Part shown: positions 36,254 to 46,381 of the stretch, piece by piece
Layout: each line of letters starts with the position of its first letter
How positions within the stretch are numbered: the stretch's first letter is position 1
Source: Sulfitobacter sp. D7
Lineage (GTDB): Bacteria; Pseudomonadota; Alphaproteobacteria; Rhodobacterales; Rhodobacteraceae
Direction of reading: 5' to 3'
DNA length: 64,000 nucleotides
Assembly: GCF_003611275.1 (NCBI RefSeq)
Contig: NZ_CP020694.1
Location: 2,170,001-2,234,000, forward strand
Notes under the pieces: generated by a model
What the model saw: the letters and a program-made list of their open reading frames with translations, nothing else
What the model was told of the DNA's origin: nothing
Databases searched by the model: none
Translations under genes and position numbers: made by a program

Positions 36254-38665
36254 TTAATGCGTGGTGGTCGCGTCCACGCCAGCGGCACGGGCTTTGATCG
36301 CGGCAGCCTCGGCGGCCTCTTGGGCGGCTTCGTCCCAGTCGATCGCCTTTGGCTTGCTCACCAGCGCATGCTCCAGCACCTCAGAGACGTGGTTTACCGG
36401 GATGATGGTCAGCCCTTCTTTGACGTTATCCGGGATGTCCGGCAGGTCTTTCTCATTCTCCTGCGGGATCAGCACCGTGGTGATACCGCCGCGCAGGGCC
36501 GCGAGAAGTTTCTCCTTCAAACCACCGATCGGCATGGCGTTACCGCGCAGCGAAACCTCGCCCGTCATGGCGATGTCGCGCCGCACGGGGATCTGCGTCA
36601 GCACCGACACGATCGAAGTCACCATCGCCAGACCGGCCGAGGGGCCGTCTTTGGGCGTGGCACCGTCGGGGACGTGCACGTGGATATCCAGCGTGTCGAA
36701 CTTCGGCGGCTTGATCCCGATCTGCGGAGAGATCGAACGGACGTAAGAGCTTGCCGCGTCGATGCTTTCCTTCATCACATCACCAAGCTTGCCGGTGGTC
36801 TTCATCCGGCCCTTGCCCGGCAAACGCAGAGCTTCGATCTGCAACAACTCACCGCCCACGGAAGTATAGGCCAGCCCGGTGACGACGCCGATCTGGTCTT
36901 TCTCTTCGGCCAGACCGAAGCGATGCTTGCGCACGCCAAGGAAGTCTTCGAGGTTGTCGCCGGTCACGGTGACGTTCTCAGCTTCCTTTTTCACGATCTT
37001 GGTCAATGACTTACGTGCCACCTTGGCGATCTCGCGCTCAAGGTTCCGCACGCCAGCCTCGCGGGTGTAGTAGCGGATCATGCCGGTCAGAGCGGAATCC
37101 TCAATTTCGAACTCCTTCTTCTTCAGACCGTGGTTCTTGACCTGTTTGGCCACCAGATGCTGCTTGGCGATCTCGCGCTTTTCGTCCTCGGTGTAGCCCG
37201 AGAGCGGGATGATCTCCATCCGGTCCAGAAGCGGCCCGGGCATGTTGTAGCTGTTCGATGTGGTCAGGAACATCACATTCGACAGATCGTATTCCACCTC
37301 CAAGTAGTGGTCTACGAAGGTGCCGTTCTGTTCCGGATCAAGCACTTCGAGCATCGCGGAAGCCGGATCGCCACGGAAGTCCTGCCCCATCTTGTCGATT
37401 TCATCGAGCAGGATGAGCGGGTTCGTGGTTTTCGCTTTTTTCAGCGCCTGAATGATCTTGCCGGGCATGGAGCCGATGTAGGTCCGACGGTGGCCGCGGA
37501 TCTCGGACTCGTCACGCACACCACCCAGCGAGATGCGAATGAATTCGCGCCCCGTGGCCTTGGCGACCGACTTACCCAAAGATGTCTTGCCGACGCCCGG
37601 AGGGCCGACGAGGCACATGATCGGGCCTTTCATCTTGGACGAACGCTGCTGCACGGCAAGGTATTCGACGATGCGTTCCTTGACCTTATCCAGGCCATAG
37701 TGATCGTCATCCAGCACCTTTTGCGCACGGCTGAGGTCTTTCTTGACGCGCGATTTCACGCCCCATGGGATCGACAGCATCCAATCAAGGTAGTTGCGCA
37801 CAACGGTGGCTTCGGCAGACATCGGGCTCATGTTCTTGAGCTTTTTGATCTCGGCATCGGCCTTTTCGCGGGCTTCCTTGCTCAGCTTGGTCTCGGCCAC
37901 GCGGGCTTCGAGTTCGGCCACTTCGTTCTTGCCGTCTTCGCCATCGCCGAGTTCCTGCTGAATGGCCTTCATCTGCTCATTCAGATAGTACTCGCGCTGC
38001 GTGCGCTCCATCTGGGATTTGACGCGGGTCTTGATCTTTTTCTCGACCTGCAGCACGGACATTTCGCCCTGCATCAGCCCGTAAACTTTCTCAAGCCGCT
38101 CAGAAATGCTCAGCGTTTCCAGCAGGTCTTGCTTTTGCTCGACTTCGATACCGAGGTGACCGGCCACGAGGTCGGCCAGACGTGCAGGTTCGGCGCTTTC
38201 ACCAACGGCGGCGAGCGCTTCTTCAGGCACGTTTTTCTTGACCTTGGCGTAACGCTCAAACTCATCCGCCACAGTGCGCAGCAGCGCCTGTGTGGTGGCC
38301 GCGTCGCCCGGCATCTCTGTGAGATACTCGGCGCGGGCCTCAAAGAAGTTGTCGTTTTCAAGGTATTCGGTGATGCGCACCCGCGCCTGACCTTCGACCA
38401 GCACTTTGACGGTGCCATCGGGCAGTTTCAGCAATTGCAGCACATTGGCCAACACGCCGGCCTTGTAGATGCCAGCGGTGTCGGGATCATCCTCGGCGGG
38501 GTCGATCTGGCTCGACAGCAGGATCTGTTTGTCGTCTGCCATCACCTCTTCAAGGGCGCGGACGGATTTTTCGCGGCCAACGAAAAGCGGCACGATCATG
38601 TGGGGAAACACGACGATGTCGCGCAGCGGAAGCACCGGATAGGATGCGTTCAGTGGCTCTAACAT
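36254..38665 (-). CDS. lon: ATP-dependent protease Lon
   Basis: An 803-residue LonA protease for damaged and short-lived regulatory proteins. The N-terminal substrate domain covers about residues 10-200, a coiled coil with many Glu and Lys residues follows, the AAA+ module has Walker A in GPPGVGKTSLG and Walker B in LILLDEIDKM, and the protease domain has the Ser in KDGPSAGLAMV and the Lys in GGLKEKLLAALR. The ATG at 38665 has AAGGA seven bases upstream; a TTG two codons earlier is too close to it. A strong terminator follows. Confidence 0.97.
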   Translation of the reverse strand: MLEPLNASYPVLPLRDIVVFPHMIVPLFVGREKSVRALEEVMADDKQILLSSQIDPAEDDPDTAGIYKAGVLANVLQLLKLPDGTVKVLVEGQARVRITEYLENDNFFEARAEYLTEMPGDAATTQALLRTVADEFERYAKVKKNVPEEALAAVGESAEPARLADLVAGHLGIEVEQKQDLLETLSISERLEKVYGLMQGEMSVLQVEKKIKTRVKSQMERTQREYYLNEQMKAIQQELGDGEDGKNEVAELEARVAETKLSKEAREKADAEIKKLKNMSPMSAEATVVRNYLDWMLSIPWGVKSRVKKDLSRAQKVLDDDHYGLDKVKERIVEYLAVQQRSSKMKGPIMCLVGPPGVGKTSLGKSVAKATGREFIRISLGGVRDESEIRGHRRTYIGSMPGKIIQALKKAKTTNPLILLDEIDKMGQDFRGDPASAMLEVLDPEQNGTFVDHYLEVEYDLSNVMFLTTSNSYNMPGPLLDRMEIIPLSGYTEDEKREIAKQHLVAKQVKNHGLKKKEFEIEDSALTGMIRYYTREAGVRNLEREIAKVARKSLTKIVKKEAENVTVTGDNLEDFLGVRKHRFGLAEEKDQIGVVTGLAYTSVGGELLQIEALRLPGKGRMKTTGKLGDVMKESIDAASSYVRSISPQIGIKPPKFDTLDIHVHVPDGATPKDGPSAGLAMVTSIVSVLTQIPVRRDIAMTGEVSLRGNAMPIGGLKEKLLAALRGGITTVLIPQENEKDLPDIPDNVKEGLTIIPVNHVSEVLEHALVSKPKAIDWDEAAQEAAEAAAIKARAAGVDATTTH

Positions 38666-38909
38666 GCTCAATTCCTTATCTTAGCAAGACATCCGGGCCC
38701 CTGTTATAGGCGGCCTCTGACATCCCCTTTTCTGGACAGGACATGTGTGCATCCCATCCGCCTGTTTCAATCCCTAGCGGGGTATTAGGCCGCCATCATC
38801 GCGCTTCGGCGGGGTGGAGGCAAGCGCGCGTTGGGGTGATTTCGCCCCAATTCCACGCGCGGCGTCACGGGGCACCGCATGGGCGCCCCGTAATTGATCC
38901 CGTAAATGA
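38666..38909. other. Intergenic region with GC-rich hairpins
   Basis: The 244 bases between lon and the Old Yellow Enzyme gene hold no convincing frame. ACGGGGC / GCCCCGT (about 38868-38892) form a 7-bp stem with an 11-base loop just after the reductase stop, and CGCGCGT / ACGCGCG around 38827-38862 enclose a nested GGGG/CCCC stem. Neither has a T tract. Confidence 0.4.
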
Positions 38910-40004
38910 TCAGGCGTCGGCCTGTTCCAGTGTCGGATAATCGGTAAAGCCTTCGCGCCCGCCCCCGTAGTAGGTATCGGTATCGCCCTCGTTCAGCGGC
39001 CCGTTCATCTGCCAACGACGCGGCAGATCGGGATTGGCGATGAAGGGGCGGCCCACGGCGATCAGATCGGCCTTGTCATTGCCCACGGCCTCAATCGCCA
39101 TCTCACGGTCATAGCCGTTGTTGGCCATATAGGGCCCCTCAAAGAGCGCGCGCAGGGCGGCGATGCTTTCGCCTTCGTCCAGCTCACGCGAGCCGCCCGT
39201 CGCGCCTTCGACGAGGTGCAGATAAGAGAGGTTGTAACGGTTCAGGCCTTTGACGACATATTCAAACGTTTCTTGCGGGTTGGCGTCTTCGATCCCATTG
39301 GCGGGCGAGAAGGGCGAGAGCCGCAGCCCCACACGCTCACCACCCCAGACCTTTGTCACAGCATCCAGCACTTCGAACAGCAACCGCGCGCGGTTTTCCA
39401 CACTGCCGCCATAGGCGTCATCGCGTTTGTTGCTGCCGGTTTTCAGGAATTGATCCAGCAGATAGCCATTGGCCCCATGCACTTCGACCCCGTCGAAACC
39501 GGCTTTTTTGGCCATTTCGGCGGCATGGGCGTAGTCCGCGACCAGACGCGGCATCTCATCCATATCCAGCGCGCGCGGCTCTGAAGTATCCTCAAACCCG
39601 TTGGCGGTAAAGGTTTTTACCCCCGCCGCGATGGCCGAGGGTGCGACAGGCTTGCCGCCCTCAGGCTGCAGGGAGGTATGGCTGATCCGGCCCACGTGCC
39701 ACAGTTGGATCACGATGCGCCCACCTTCGGAATGCACCGCATCGGTCACTTTGCGCCATGCGGCGACTTGGCCTTCGGTATGGATGCCGGGGGTTTGGAA
39801 GTACCCTTTGCCCTCGGGGCTGATCTGGGTGGCTTCGGTGATGATGATGCCCGCTCCCGCGCGCTGGCGGTAATACTCGACATGCATGTCCGAGACTTCG
39901 CCAGTCTCGTTATCTGCACGGTTGCGGGTCAGCGGGGCCATCACCAGACGGTTGTCGGCCACAATCTCACCGGCGGTGAAGGGGGTAAATAGCTTCTCGG
40001 TCAT
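38910..40004 (-). CDS. Old Yellow Enzyme family alkene reductase
   Basis: A 364-residue FMN-dependent ene reductase of the NemA/xenobiotic reductase group, which reduces activated C=C bonds, nitrate esters or maleimides with NAD(P)H. FMN and substrate residues are visible in VMAPLTRNRAD, IIITEATQISPEGKGY, the His-x-x-Asn of VEVHGANGYLLDQFL and VGRPFIANPDLP. There is no TetR-type regulator next to it. The ATG at 40004 is chosen because upstream in-frame residues are not family-like. The natural substrate is unknown. Confidence 0.93.
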   Translation of the reverse strand: MTEKLFTPFTAGEIVADNRLVMAPLTRNRADNETGEVSDMHVEYYRQRAGAGIIITEATQISPEGKGYFQTPGIHTEGQVAAWRKVTDAVHSEGGRIVIQLWHVGRISHTSLQPEGGKPVAPSAIAAGVKTFTANGFEDTSEPRALDMDEMPRLVADYAHAAEMAKKAGFDGVEVHGANGYLLDQFLKTGSNKRDDAYGGSVENRARLLFEVLDAVTKVWGGERVGLRLSPFSPANGIEDANPQETFEYVVKGLNRYNLSYLHLVEGATGGSRELDEGESIAALRALFEGPYMANNGYDREMAIEAVGNDKADLIAVGRPFIANPDLPRRWQMNGPLNEGDTDTYYGGGREGFTDYPTLEQADA

Positions 40005-40113
40005 ATTCGGGCCTTTCCTTGCAATAGACTGTGCAAGGGCACCTAAGACCCTGCCGCAATGCAGCAAGGACCGTCAGCACAATTTCGCGTGAGAATACGC
40101 CGCCGCCCTGCCC

Positions 40114-41241
40114 TTAGAGCGGGTCGATATCGCCCTGCTCGCGCCCTGCGTGGAAGTCGGCCTGCCACTGGGTAAAGCGGCCCGCCGCGATGGCCTCGCG
40201 CATGCCCGCCATGATGTCTTGGTAGTATTGCAGGTTGTGCCATGTCAGCAGCATCGACGAGATGATCTCTTGGCTGCGGAAAACATGGTGCAGATAGGCG
40301 CGTGAGTAGTTTTGGCAGGCCGGACAGCTGCAATTTTCATCGAGAGGGCGCGGATCGTCCATGTGCCGCGCGTTCTTGATGTTGAGCACGCCCATCCGGG
40401 TGAACACCTGCCCCGTCCGGCCCGACCGGCTGGGCAACACGCAGTCCATCATATCAATGCCCCGCGCCACGGCGCCCACGATATCGTCAGGCTTGCCCAC
40501 GCCCATCAGGTAACGCGGTTTGTCTTCGGGCAGCATGTCGGTGGCGAAATCAAGAGTAGAGAACATCGCCTGCTGCCCCTCGCCCACGGCCAGACCGCCG
40601 ACGGCATAGCCGTCAAAACCGATCTCGCGCAGCGCCTCGGCGCTCTCTTGGCGAAAGTCTTGCTCAAGCCCGCCCTGCTGGATGCCGAAAAGCATGTGAC
40701 CGGGCCGATCTCCAAAAGCCTCCCGGCTGCGCTTGGCCCAGCGCATCGACAGGCGCATGCTTTCGGCAATGCGGTCGCGGTCGGCGGGCAGCGCGGGGCA
40801 TTCGTCGAAACACATGACGATGTCGGAGCCAAGCAGTTCCTGAATCTCCATTGAACGTTCCGGCGTGATTTCATGTTTTGAGCCGTCGATATGGCTTTTG
40901 AAGGTCACGCCACGCTCGGTCAGCTTGCGCAGCCCGGCAAGGCTCATCACTTGAAAGCCGCCACTGTCCGTCAGGATCGGCCTGTCCCAGTTCATGAATT
41001 TATGCAGCCCGCCCAAGGCGGCCACACGTTCCGCCGTGGGGCGCAGCATCAGATGGTAGGTGTTGCCCAGCAGGATATCAGCGCCCGTCGATGCCACGCT
41101 TTCGGGCATCATTGCCTTGACCGTCGCCGCCGTGCCCACGGGCATGAAGGCGGGCGTGCGGATGTCGCCGCGCGGGGTCTGAATCACGCCGCTGCGTGCC
41201 TTGCCGTCCTGCGCATGTTTGGTGAATCCGGTGCTGGTCAT
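40114..41241 (-). CDS. tgt: tRNA-guanine transglycosylase
   Basis: A 375-residue Tgt, which exchanges G34 for preQ1 in tRNAs with GUN anticodons, including the tRNA-Asp (GTC) encoded here. The active site has [19 protein letters not shown] and G-I-Q-Q-G-G; the zinc site near the C-terminus is C-S-C-P-A-C with a later cysteine position and His in AYLHHVFRS. Length is normal. The ATG at 41241 is preferred to a longer frame. It is divergent from the SPFH gene; no preQ1 riboswitch or queC-F gene is seen. Confidence 0.95.
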   Translation of the reverse strand: MTSTGFTKHAQDGKARSGVIQTPRGDIRTPAFMPVGTAATVKAMMPESVASTGADILLGNTYHLMLRPTAERVAALGGLHKFMNWDRPILTDSGGFQVMSLAGLRKLTERGVTFKSHIDGSKHEITPERSMEIQELLGSDIVMCFDECPALPADRDRIAESMRLSMRWAKRSREAFGDRPGHMLFGIQQGGLEQDFRQESAEALREIGFDGYAVGGLAVGEGQQAMFSTLDFATDMLPEDKPRYLMGVGKPDDIVGAVARGIDMMDCVLPSRSGRTGQVFTRMGVLNIKNARHMDDPRPLDENCSCPACQNYSRAYLHHVFRSQEIISSMLLTWHNLQYYQDIMAGMREAIAAGRFTQWQADFHAGREQGDIDPL

Positions 41242-41354
41242 ACTCTGGCCCTCTCTGGCTGCGACTGGCGCGATAAACCAGTGGCGAGAAACATGCAATA
41301 AAGGTAAAATAGCGAGGATTGCGTAAAAATGATATCATTCAAAGGATTACGGCC

Positions 41355-42248
41355 TTGCCCCTCGAAGACATCCTGATCGGCCTTTTGGAGAATAACCTCG
41401 CTTGGCTTTTGCTGGCCTTGTTGGTCGTGATCCTGATCCTGAAATCGGTCAAGATCGTCCCGCAATCCGAACAGCATGTGATTGAACGCTTTGGCCGTCT
41501 GCGCGCGGTCTTGGGCCCGGGGATCAACATGATCGTGCCGTTTATCGATCATGTGGCGCATAAAATCTCGATCCTAGAGCGGCAGTTGCCTACCGCCAGC
41601 CAAGACGCCATCACCCGCGACAACGTGCTGGTGCAGGTCGATACCTCGGTGTTTTACCGCATCACCGAGCCGGAAAAGACCGTTTACCGCATCCGCAACG
41701 TGGACAGCGCAATCTCAACCACCGTGGCGGGGATCGTCCGCGCCGAGATCGGCAAGATGGACCTCGACGAGGTGCAAGCCAACCGCAGCCAGTTGATCAC
41801 CACGATAAAAGCCAGCGTCGAAGATGCCGTGGACAGTTGGGGCATCGAAGTGACCCGAGCCGAAATTCTGGACGTGAACCTAGATGCCGCCACCCGCGCC
41901 GCCATGATGCAACAGCTCAACGCCGAACGCGCCCGCCGCGCACAAGTGACAGAGGCCGAGGGCAAGAAACGCGCCGTGGAACTGGCCGCCGAGGCCGAGC
42001 TTTATGCTTCTGAGCAGACCGCCAAGGCGCGGCGCATTCTGGCCGATGCCGAAGCCTATGCCACCCAAGTCGTCGCCGCGGCGATCAACGAAAACGGGCT
42101 CGACGCCGCGCACTACCAAATCGCGCTGAAACAGGTCGATGCGCTGAATGCCATGGGCAAGGGCGCGGGCAGTCAGACCATCCTTGTCCCCGCGCAGGCG
42201 TTAGAGGCCTTTGGCGATGCTTTCAAACTGCTCAGAGGGAAAGGCTGA
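41355..42248 (+). CDS. SPFH/Band 7 membrane protein (stomatin/QmcA type)
   Basis: A 297-residue stomatin-like protein. One N-terminal membrane helix (about residues 12-31) is followed by the SPFH domain with the typical VPQSEQHVIERFGRL and AGIVRAEIGKMDLDE, and an Ala/Glu-rich coiled coil (about 190-245). It forms large oligomeric rings at lipid microdomains together with NfeD, whose gene follows with a 1-base overlap. The TTG at 41355 is chosen because AAAGGA lies nine bases upstream; a TTG at 41319 is another option. Confidence 0.9.
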   Translation: MPLEDILIGLLENNLAWLLLALLVVILILKSVKIVPQSEQHVIERFGRLRAVLGPGINMIVPFIDHVAHKISILERQLPTASQDAITRDNVLVQVDTSVFYRITEPEKTVYRIRNVDSAISTTVAGIVRAEIGKMDLDEVQANRSQLITTIKASVEDAVDSWGIEVTRAEILDVNLDAATRAAMMQQLNAERARRAQVTEAEGKKRAVELAAEAELYASEQTAKARRILADAEAYATQVVAAAINENGLDAAHYQIALKQVDALNAMGKGAGSQTILVPAQALEAFGDAFKLLRGKG

Positions 42249-42523
42249 TGGCGGCTTGGCTGGCACTCTGGTGGGTCTGGGTCTGCGTGGCCTTGGCACT
42301 TGGGGTGATTGAGCTTTTGCTGCCCGGTTCGATCTTCCTTGGCTTCGCGCTCGGCGCGCTTGGCATGGCAGTGGTGGTTGCGTTTTGGGCACCGGCCAAT
42401 GTGGCCTTGATGCTGGCGATCTTTGCGGTTCTGTCGCTCATCGCTTGGCTGGTTCTGCGGGCGGTTTTCAAACGGCAGTCCAGCGGCGCGCGGATCGTCA
42501 CCCGTGACATCAACGAAAACTAA
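42248..42523 (+). CDS. Short NfeD family protein
   Basis: A 91-residue membrane protein with three hydrophobic segments (about residues 4-20, 24-45 and 50-70) and a short basic tail. It corresponds to the membrane part of NfeD; the usual C-terminal OB-fold domain is missing or reduced to the last 20 residues. Its start overlaps the stop of the SPFH gene, the usual gene order for a stomatin-NfeD pair. It probably supports assembly of the SPFH complex. Confidence 0.85.
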   Translation: MAAWLALWWVWVCVALALGVIELLLPGSIFLGFALGALGMAVVVAFWAPANVALMLAIFAVLSLIAWLVLRAVFKRQSSGARIVTRDINEN

Positions 42524-42595
42524 ACGCCCGCAAATGGCATGAACAAGCGTGGCGCAGCCTTGAATTGCCCGAACCCCCGCTACATTGCCCTATCC

Positions 42596-44287
42596 ATGCA
42601 GCGGCTTGCCCTACTCCCACGCGCTTTCGCGTCTGTAATTCCTCGTTTTCTGGGGGCCTTTGTGCTGGCGCTGGCAATGCTCGGTGCCGCCGCCTCCGGA
42701 CAGGCGCAAGAGGCATGGTTTGAAACGACCGAGCTGAACCCCGGCCTGCCGCCCCCGCCCGAGACACTGGACCGGGGCACGCCGATGGCCGCGCTGGAAA
42801 GCTTTATTTACCTGACGGACAATGGCCACTACTCCGACGCGGCGCATATCCTTGACTTGTCGGACCTGCCCCAAGCCGATCAGGCCGTCATCGGGACTGA
42901 ACGCGCCTTTCAGCTTTCGGTCTTGATGGAGCGCAAGGTCGTCGTGCCATGGCGCAAACTGGCGGACCGGCCCGACGGTTGGCTCTCTGGCTCGGCCGAG
43001 GATAACGACACCGGGCGCGTGCGCCGCTCGCTGCTGATCGACCGGTTAGAGCTGGGCGGCCATGATGTGCCTTTGCGGCTCAACCGGATCAAACCCGGAG
43101 AGGACGCCGAGCCCGTCTGGGTCTTCTCGCGCCAGAGCATCGACAACATTCCCCATCTTCACGCGCAATACGGGCCGACGGAGCTTGAGACGATGCTGCC
43201 CGACTGGCTGCGCATCCGCGCCTTTTGGGGCATGTATCTTTGGGAAGTGCTGTTTTTGCCCCTGCTCTTGGTGGGGGCGCTGATGGCTGGCTGGTTCGCC
43301 TTTGGCATCATGCGCCGTCTGGGCGAAGTGGCCAAACGGCGCTGGATGCGCTTTATGTTGCGGTCTTTCCGCTGGCCTGCCGCCATCGTGCTTTGCGCCA
43401 CGATCATCGGCACGGCCACCAGCCGCGTGCTGGTGGTATCCGGCTTCATCGACGCGGTGCTCAGTCCGATCTTGCTGATCGCCTATGTGACCGCAGGCAC
43501 CCTCGCCATCGTCTTTACCTTTGACGAGATTTTCGACCGGATCAGCCCCAACAACGCCTATGAGCTTGCCGACCCGATGAACACGCATATGCGGTCCATT
43601 GCCACCACAATCGCCGCTGCCCGCAAAGGGGTGATCGTGATCGCGGTGCTGGTGGCCTCTGGCGTGATCTTGGTCTCAAGCAATGCGGACAACACTCTTG
43701 GCCTGTCGCTGCTGGCCTCTGCCGGTGCGGTGACCATCGTACTGGGTTTCGCTGCGCGTGAAGTTCTGGGCAATATCCTTGCCTCCATCCAGATCGCGCT
43801 GAACCGTTCCGCCCGGATTGGCGACCAGCTGATCTTTGAGGGGCATTTTTGCACGGTAGAGCGGATCCACTTCACCTACGTGCAACTTTTGAACTGGAAC
43901 GGTACCCGTCTGATCGTTCCGGTCAGCTATTTCGTCTCTGATGCGTTTGAGAATTGGTCGATCGAGGACCACGCCATGGTACGCCCCATCATCCTGACCC
44001 TGTCACAGAATGCCGATGTGGCGGCGCTGCGCCGGGTGTTCTTTAATCTTTTGGCCCAAGAAGACCCCAATGACGTCAAACCGATGGACAAGGCCAAGGT
44101 CCATGTGCTTGAGCAAGACGCATTCGGCATCAAAGTTCGCTTTGAACTGCCCACCGACAATGCGGCGACCTTTTGGGACATCGAATGCCGGGTGCGCGAA
44201 GAACTCCTCGCCGCCGCGGCGCGGATGGAGAAAGAAGACGACGTCCGCATGTTGCCCCCCGCCCCCGCGGATATGGGCAAACCGTAA
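42596..44287 (+). CDS. MscS family mechanosensitive channel with large N-terminal domain
   Basis: A 563-residue channel. A signal sequence (about residues 1-38, ending G-Q-A-Q-E) precedes a periplasmic domain of about 170 residues, then several membrane helices (around 205-370). The pore helix and vestibule follow in [20 protein letters not shown], with the beta domain after IGDQLIFEG. MscS channels release solutes on hypo-osmotic shock. The ATG at 42596 gives a good signal peptide; an ATG at 42539 is possible. It is followed by the RimK-like gene 68 bases later. Confidence 0.88.
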   Translation: MQRLALLPRAFASVIPRFLGAFVLALAMLGAAASGQAQEAWFETTELNPGLPPPPETLDRGTPMAALESFIYLTDNGHYSDAAHILDLSDLPQADQAVIGTERAFQLSVLMERKVVVPWRKLADRPDGWLSGSAEDNDTGRVRRSLLIDRLELGGHDVPLRLNRIKPGEDAEPVWVFSRQSIDNIPHLHAQYGPTELETMLPDWLRIRAFWGMYLWEVLFLPLLLVGALMAGWFAFGIMRRLGEVAKRRWMRFMLRSFRWPAAIVLCATIIGTATSRVLVVSGFIDAVLSPILLIAYVTAGTLAIVFTFDEIFDRISPNNAYELADPMNTHMRSIATTIAAARKGVIVIAVLVASGVILVSSNADNTLGLSLLASAGAVTIVLGFAAREVLGNILASIQIALNRSARIGDQLIFEGHFCTVERIHFTYVQLLNWNGTRLIVPVSYFVSDAFENWSIEDHAMVRPIILTLSQNADVAALRRVFFNLLAQEDPNDVKPMDKAKVHVLEQDAFGIKVRFELPTDNAATFWDIECRVREELLAAAARMEKEDDVRMLPPAPADMGKP

Positions 44288-44355
44288 CACAGCATCGCTT
44301 GAAGCGATCCCTGCCGCAGGTTAGGCAGGCAGACCAATCACCCAAGGAGCAGGCA

Positions 44356-45738
44356 ATGGATAAACTGACATTCGGCTGGGAAGAATGGGTGGCCCTGCCC
44401 GATCTTGGCCTTCCCGCGATCAAGGCCAAGGTTGACACCGGCGCGCGCACCTCAGCGCTGCATGCCCACGATATTGAGGTTTTCGGCCCCGCCTCCAAGC
44501 CCAAGGTCCGTTTTAACGTGCATCCGATCTCGGGGCGCGATGATATTTCCATCACCTGCTCTGCGCCGCTCATTGACCGGCGCGAGGTCACCTCCTCCAA
44601 CGGCGAATCCGAGCATCGTTTCGTGATCGCGACCACGATTGAAGTGAACGGCCAAAGCTGGCCCATCGACGTGACCCTGACCAACCGGGCAAGCATGACC
44701 AGCCGCATGTTGCTGGGCCGTCAGGCGCTAACCGAGCACATCAACATCTCGGCGACAGAGCGGCGTTTGCAGCCGGACCTGAACTATGACGTTTACCACA
44801 CAGCCAGCCTGCGCCATACAGCACCACAGCGTGCCCTGCGCATCGCGGTGCTCAGCCGCGAAGACAATTACTCGACCCGCCGTTTGGTCGAGGTCGGCGA
44901 AGCCCGTGGCCATGTGGTTGAGGTGATCGATACCACGCGCTGCTATATGGCGATCAACCAGCTGGCCCCCGAGGTGCATTACGACGGCAAGCGCCTGCCC
45001 CGCTATGACGCCGTGATCCCGCGCATCGGCGCGTCAATCACCCCCTATGGCACCGCCGTGATCCGTCAGTTTGAGACGATTGGCACCTATTGCGTCAACG
45101 GCTCTGCCGGGATCACCGCCAGCCGCGACAAACTGCACGCGCATCAGGTTTTGGCGGCGAAAAAGATCGGCATGCCGACCACCGCTTTTGCTGCATCGCC
45201 CAAGGACACTTCAAACCTGATGGCTTTGGTGGGCACCGCACCGCTGATCGTAAAGCTGCTGGAATCGACCCAAGGCAAGGGCGTCGTACTGGCCGAAACC
45301 AAAAAGGCTGCCGAGAGTGTGATCGACGCCTTCCGGGGTCTGCGCGCCAACTTTCTCGTGCAGGATTTCGTCAAGGAAGCCGCCGGCGAAGATATCCGCT
45401 GCCTCGTGGTGGCGGGCAAGGTTGTCGCCTCCATGAAACGTACCGGGGCGGAGGGCGACTTCCGCTCGAACCTGCACCGGGGCGGTTCGGCCAAGGTGGT
45501 ACGGATCTCGAAAGAGGAACGCGACACTGCCGTGCGCGCCGCGCGGGCCTTTGGCCTTGGCATCGCCGGGGTCGACCTGCTGCGTTCGGAAAGCGGCCCA
45601 AAGGTGCTTGAGGTCAACTCCTCCCCCGGGTTCGAAGGGATCGAAAACGCCACCAAGAAAGACATCGTCGGTAAGGTCTATGATGAGATCGAAGCCCGTG
45701 TGAAGCCGCAACCTGCGCGGCGTCGCAAAGGGGGCTGA
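44356..45738 (+). CDS. RimK-type glutamate ligase fused to a RimB-like protease domain
   Basis: A 460-residue two-domain protein. Residues 1-150 form a RimB-like domain with the retropepsin-type motif D27-T-G-A30 in [15 protein letters not shown]; residues 165-455 form an ATP-grasp ligase with the RimK segments [29 protein letters not shown] and the metal-binding [12 protein letters not shown]. RimK adds Glu residues to the C-terminus of ribosomal protein S6, and RimB cleaves them; here both activities are on one chain. AAGGAG lies seven bases before the ATG. Confidence 0.88.
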   Translation: MDKLTFGWEEWVALPDLGLPAIKAKVDTGARTSALHAHDIEVFGPASKPKVRFNVHPISGRDDISITCSAPLIDRREVTSSNGESEHRFVIATTIEVNGQSWPIDVTLTNRASMTSRMLLGRQALTEHINISATERRLQPDLNYDVYHTASLRHTAPQRALRIAVLSREDNYSTRRLVEVGEARGHVVEVIDTTRCYMAINQLAPEVHYDGKRLPRYDAVIPRIGASITPYGTAVIRQFETIGTYCVNGSAGITASRDKLHAHQVLAAKKIGMPTTAFAASPKDTSNLMALVGTAPLIVKLLESTQGKGVVLAETKKAAESVIDAFRGLRANFLVQDFVKEAAGEDIRCLVVAGKVVASMKRTGAEGDFRSNLHRGGSAKVVRISKEERDTAVRAARAFGLGIAGVDLLRSESGPKVLEVNSSPGFEGIENATKKDIVGKVYDEIEARVKPQPARRRKGG

Positions 45739-45831
45739 CCGGGGCGGCCCCTCGCCCTCAGGGCGTCGGGCCACTTTACGCCCCGCCCCGCAATCCCTAT
45801 ATAAAACGTCGAGAATGATGCGAGGCAAGAG

Positions 45832-46194
45832 ATGACCGAACAGACCCAACCGCTCGAAGGGACACCGCTGATTGCGCCCTCTTCCACCGATCACCCGCTT
45901 TATGAGCAGGTCGTCGAGGCTTGTCGCACGGTCTATGATCCTGAAATCCCGGTCAATATCTACGAACTGGGGTTGATCTATACCATCGACATCAATGATG
46001 AAAATGAAGTCGACATCAAGATGTCACTGACCGCTCCGGGCTGCCCCGTCGCAGGTGAGATGCCGGGCTGGGTTGCGGATGCTGTCGAACCGCTCGCTGG
46101 CGTCAAGCAGGTCGAAGTGGCACTGGTTTGGGAACCGCCTTGGGGCATGGACATGATGTCTGATGAAGCCCGGCTTGAACTGGGCTTCATGTAA
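45832..46194 (+). CDS. SufT-like MIP18/DUF59 Fe-S maturation protein
   Basis: A 120-residue DUF59 protein. The conserved core is VYDPEIPVNIYELGLIY and LTAPGCPVAGEMPGWV with Cys in the T-A-P-G-C-P motif, then VEVALVWEPPW. SufT and MIP18 proteins help Fe-S cluster maturation when demand is high. It is not in a suf operon here; a strong terminator follows. GAGGCAAGAG precedes the ATG. PaaD-type proteins share the fold but carry an extra zinc-binding tail that is missing. Confidence 0.85.
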   Translation: MTEQTQPLEGTPLIAPSSTDHPLYEQVVEACRTVYDPEIPVNIYELGLIYTIDINDENEVDIKMSLTAPGCPVAGEMPGWVADAVEPLAGVKQVEVALVWEPPWGMDMMSDEARLELGFM

Positions 46195-46218
46195 GCCCAG
46201 TTTCGCAGAGCGAACAAT

Positions 46219-46255
46219 AAACGCCGTCGATGCAGGTCATCGGCGGCGTTTTTCT
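46219..46255 (+). terminator. Intrinsic terminator after the SufT-like gene
   Basis: AAACGCCG and CGGCGTTT enclose an inner stem CGATG/CATCG with a 5-base loop and one T-G wobble, making a 14-bp stem followed by TTTTC. Confidence 0.9.
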
Positions 46256-46301
46256 TTGGCCGCGTCGTGCCGAATGGGGGCGCGCCGGATTGTTCATTCG
46301 A

Positions 46302-46331
46302 CTGACATGATCCGGTCGTGAAACCGTTACA
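46302..46331 (+). promoter_or_regulatory. Possible Pho box before the secreted phosphodiesterase gene
   Basis: CTGACAT, four bases, CGGTCGT (46302-46319) resembles the PhoB direct repeat CTGTCAT-N4-CTGTCAT, and a weaker third unit CGTTACA follows at 46325. A -10-like TAGAAG begins eleven to twelve bases after that. Secreted glycerophosphodiesterases are often controlled by phosphate starvation. Confidence 0.4.
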
Positions 46332-46381
46332 CAGCCCCCCCATAGAAGCGCCAAGAACTTCATTCACGAACGGATAACATT

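Noticed and set aside
37130..38662. A 510-codon open frame antisense to lon, and similar long antisense frames over ispG (27141-28622), hemA/RodZ (28923-30983) and PBP1A (21135-22655)
   Set aside because: They are shadows of GC-rich genes in the opposite frame, without ribosome sites or recognisable domains, while the sense frames are clear family members.
41242..41354. preQ1 riboswitch near tgt
   Set aside because: The region between tgt and the SPFH gene shows no preQ1 aptamer core, and tgt is not usually under this control.
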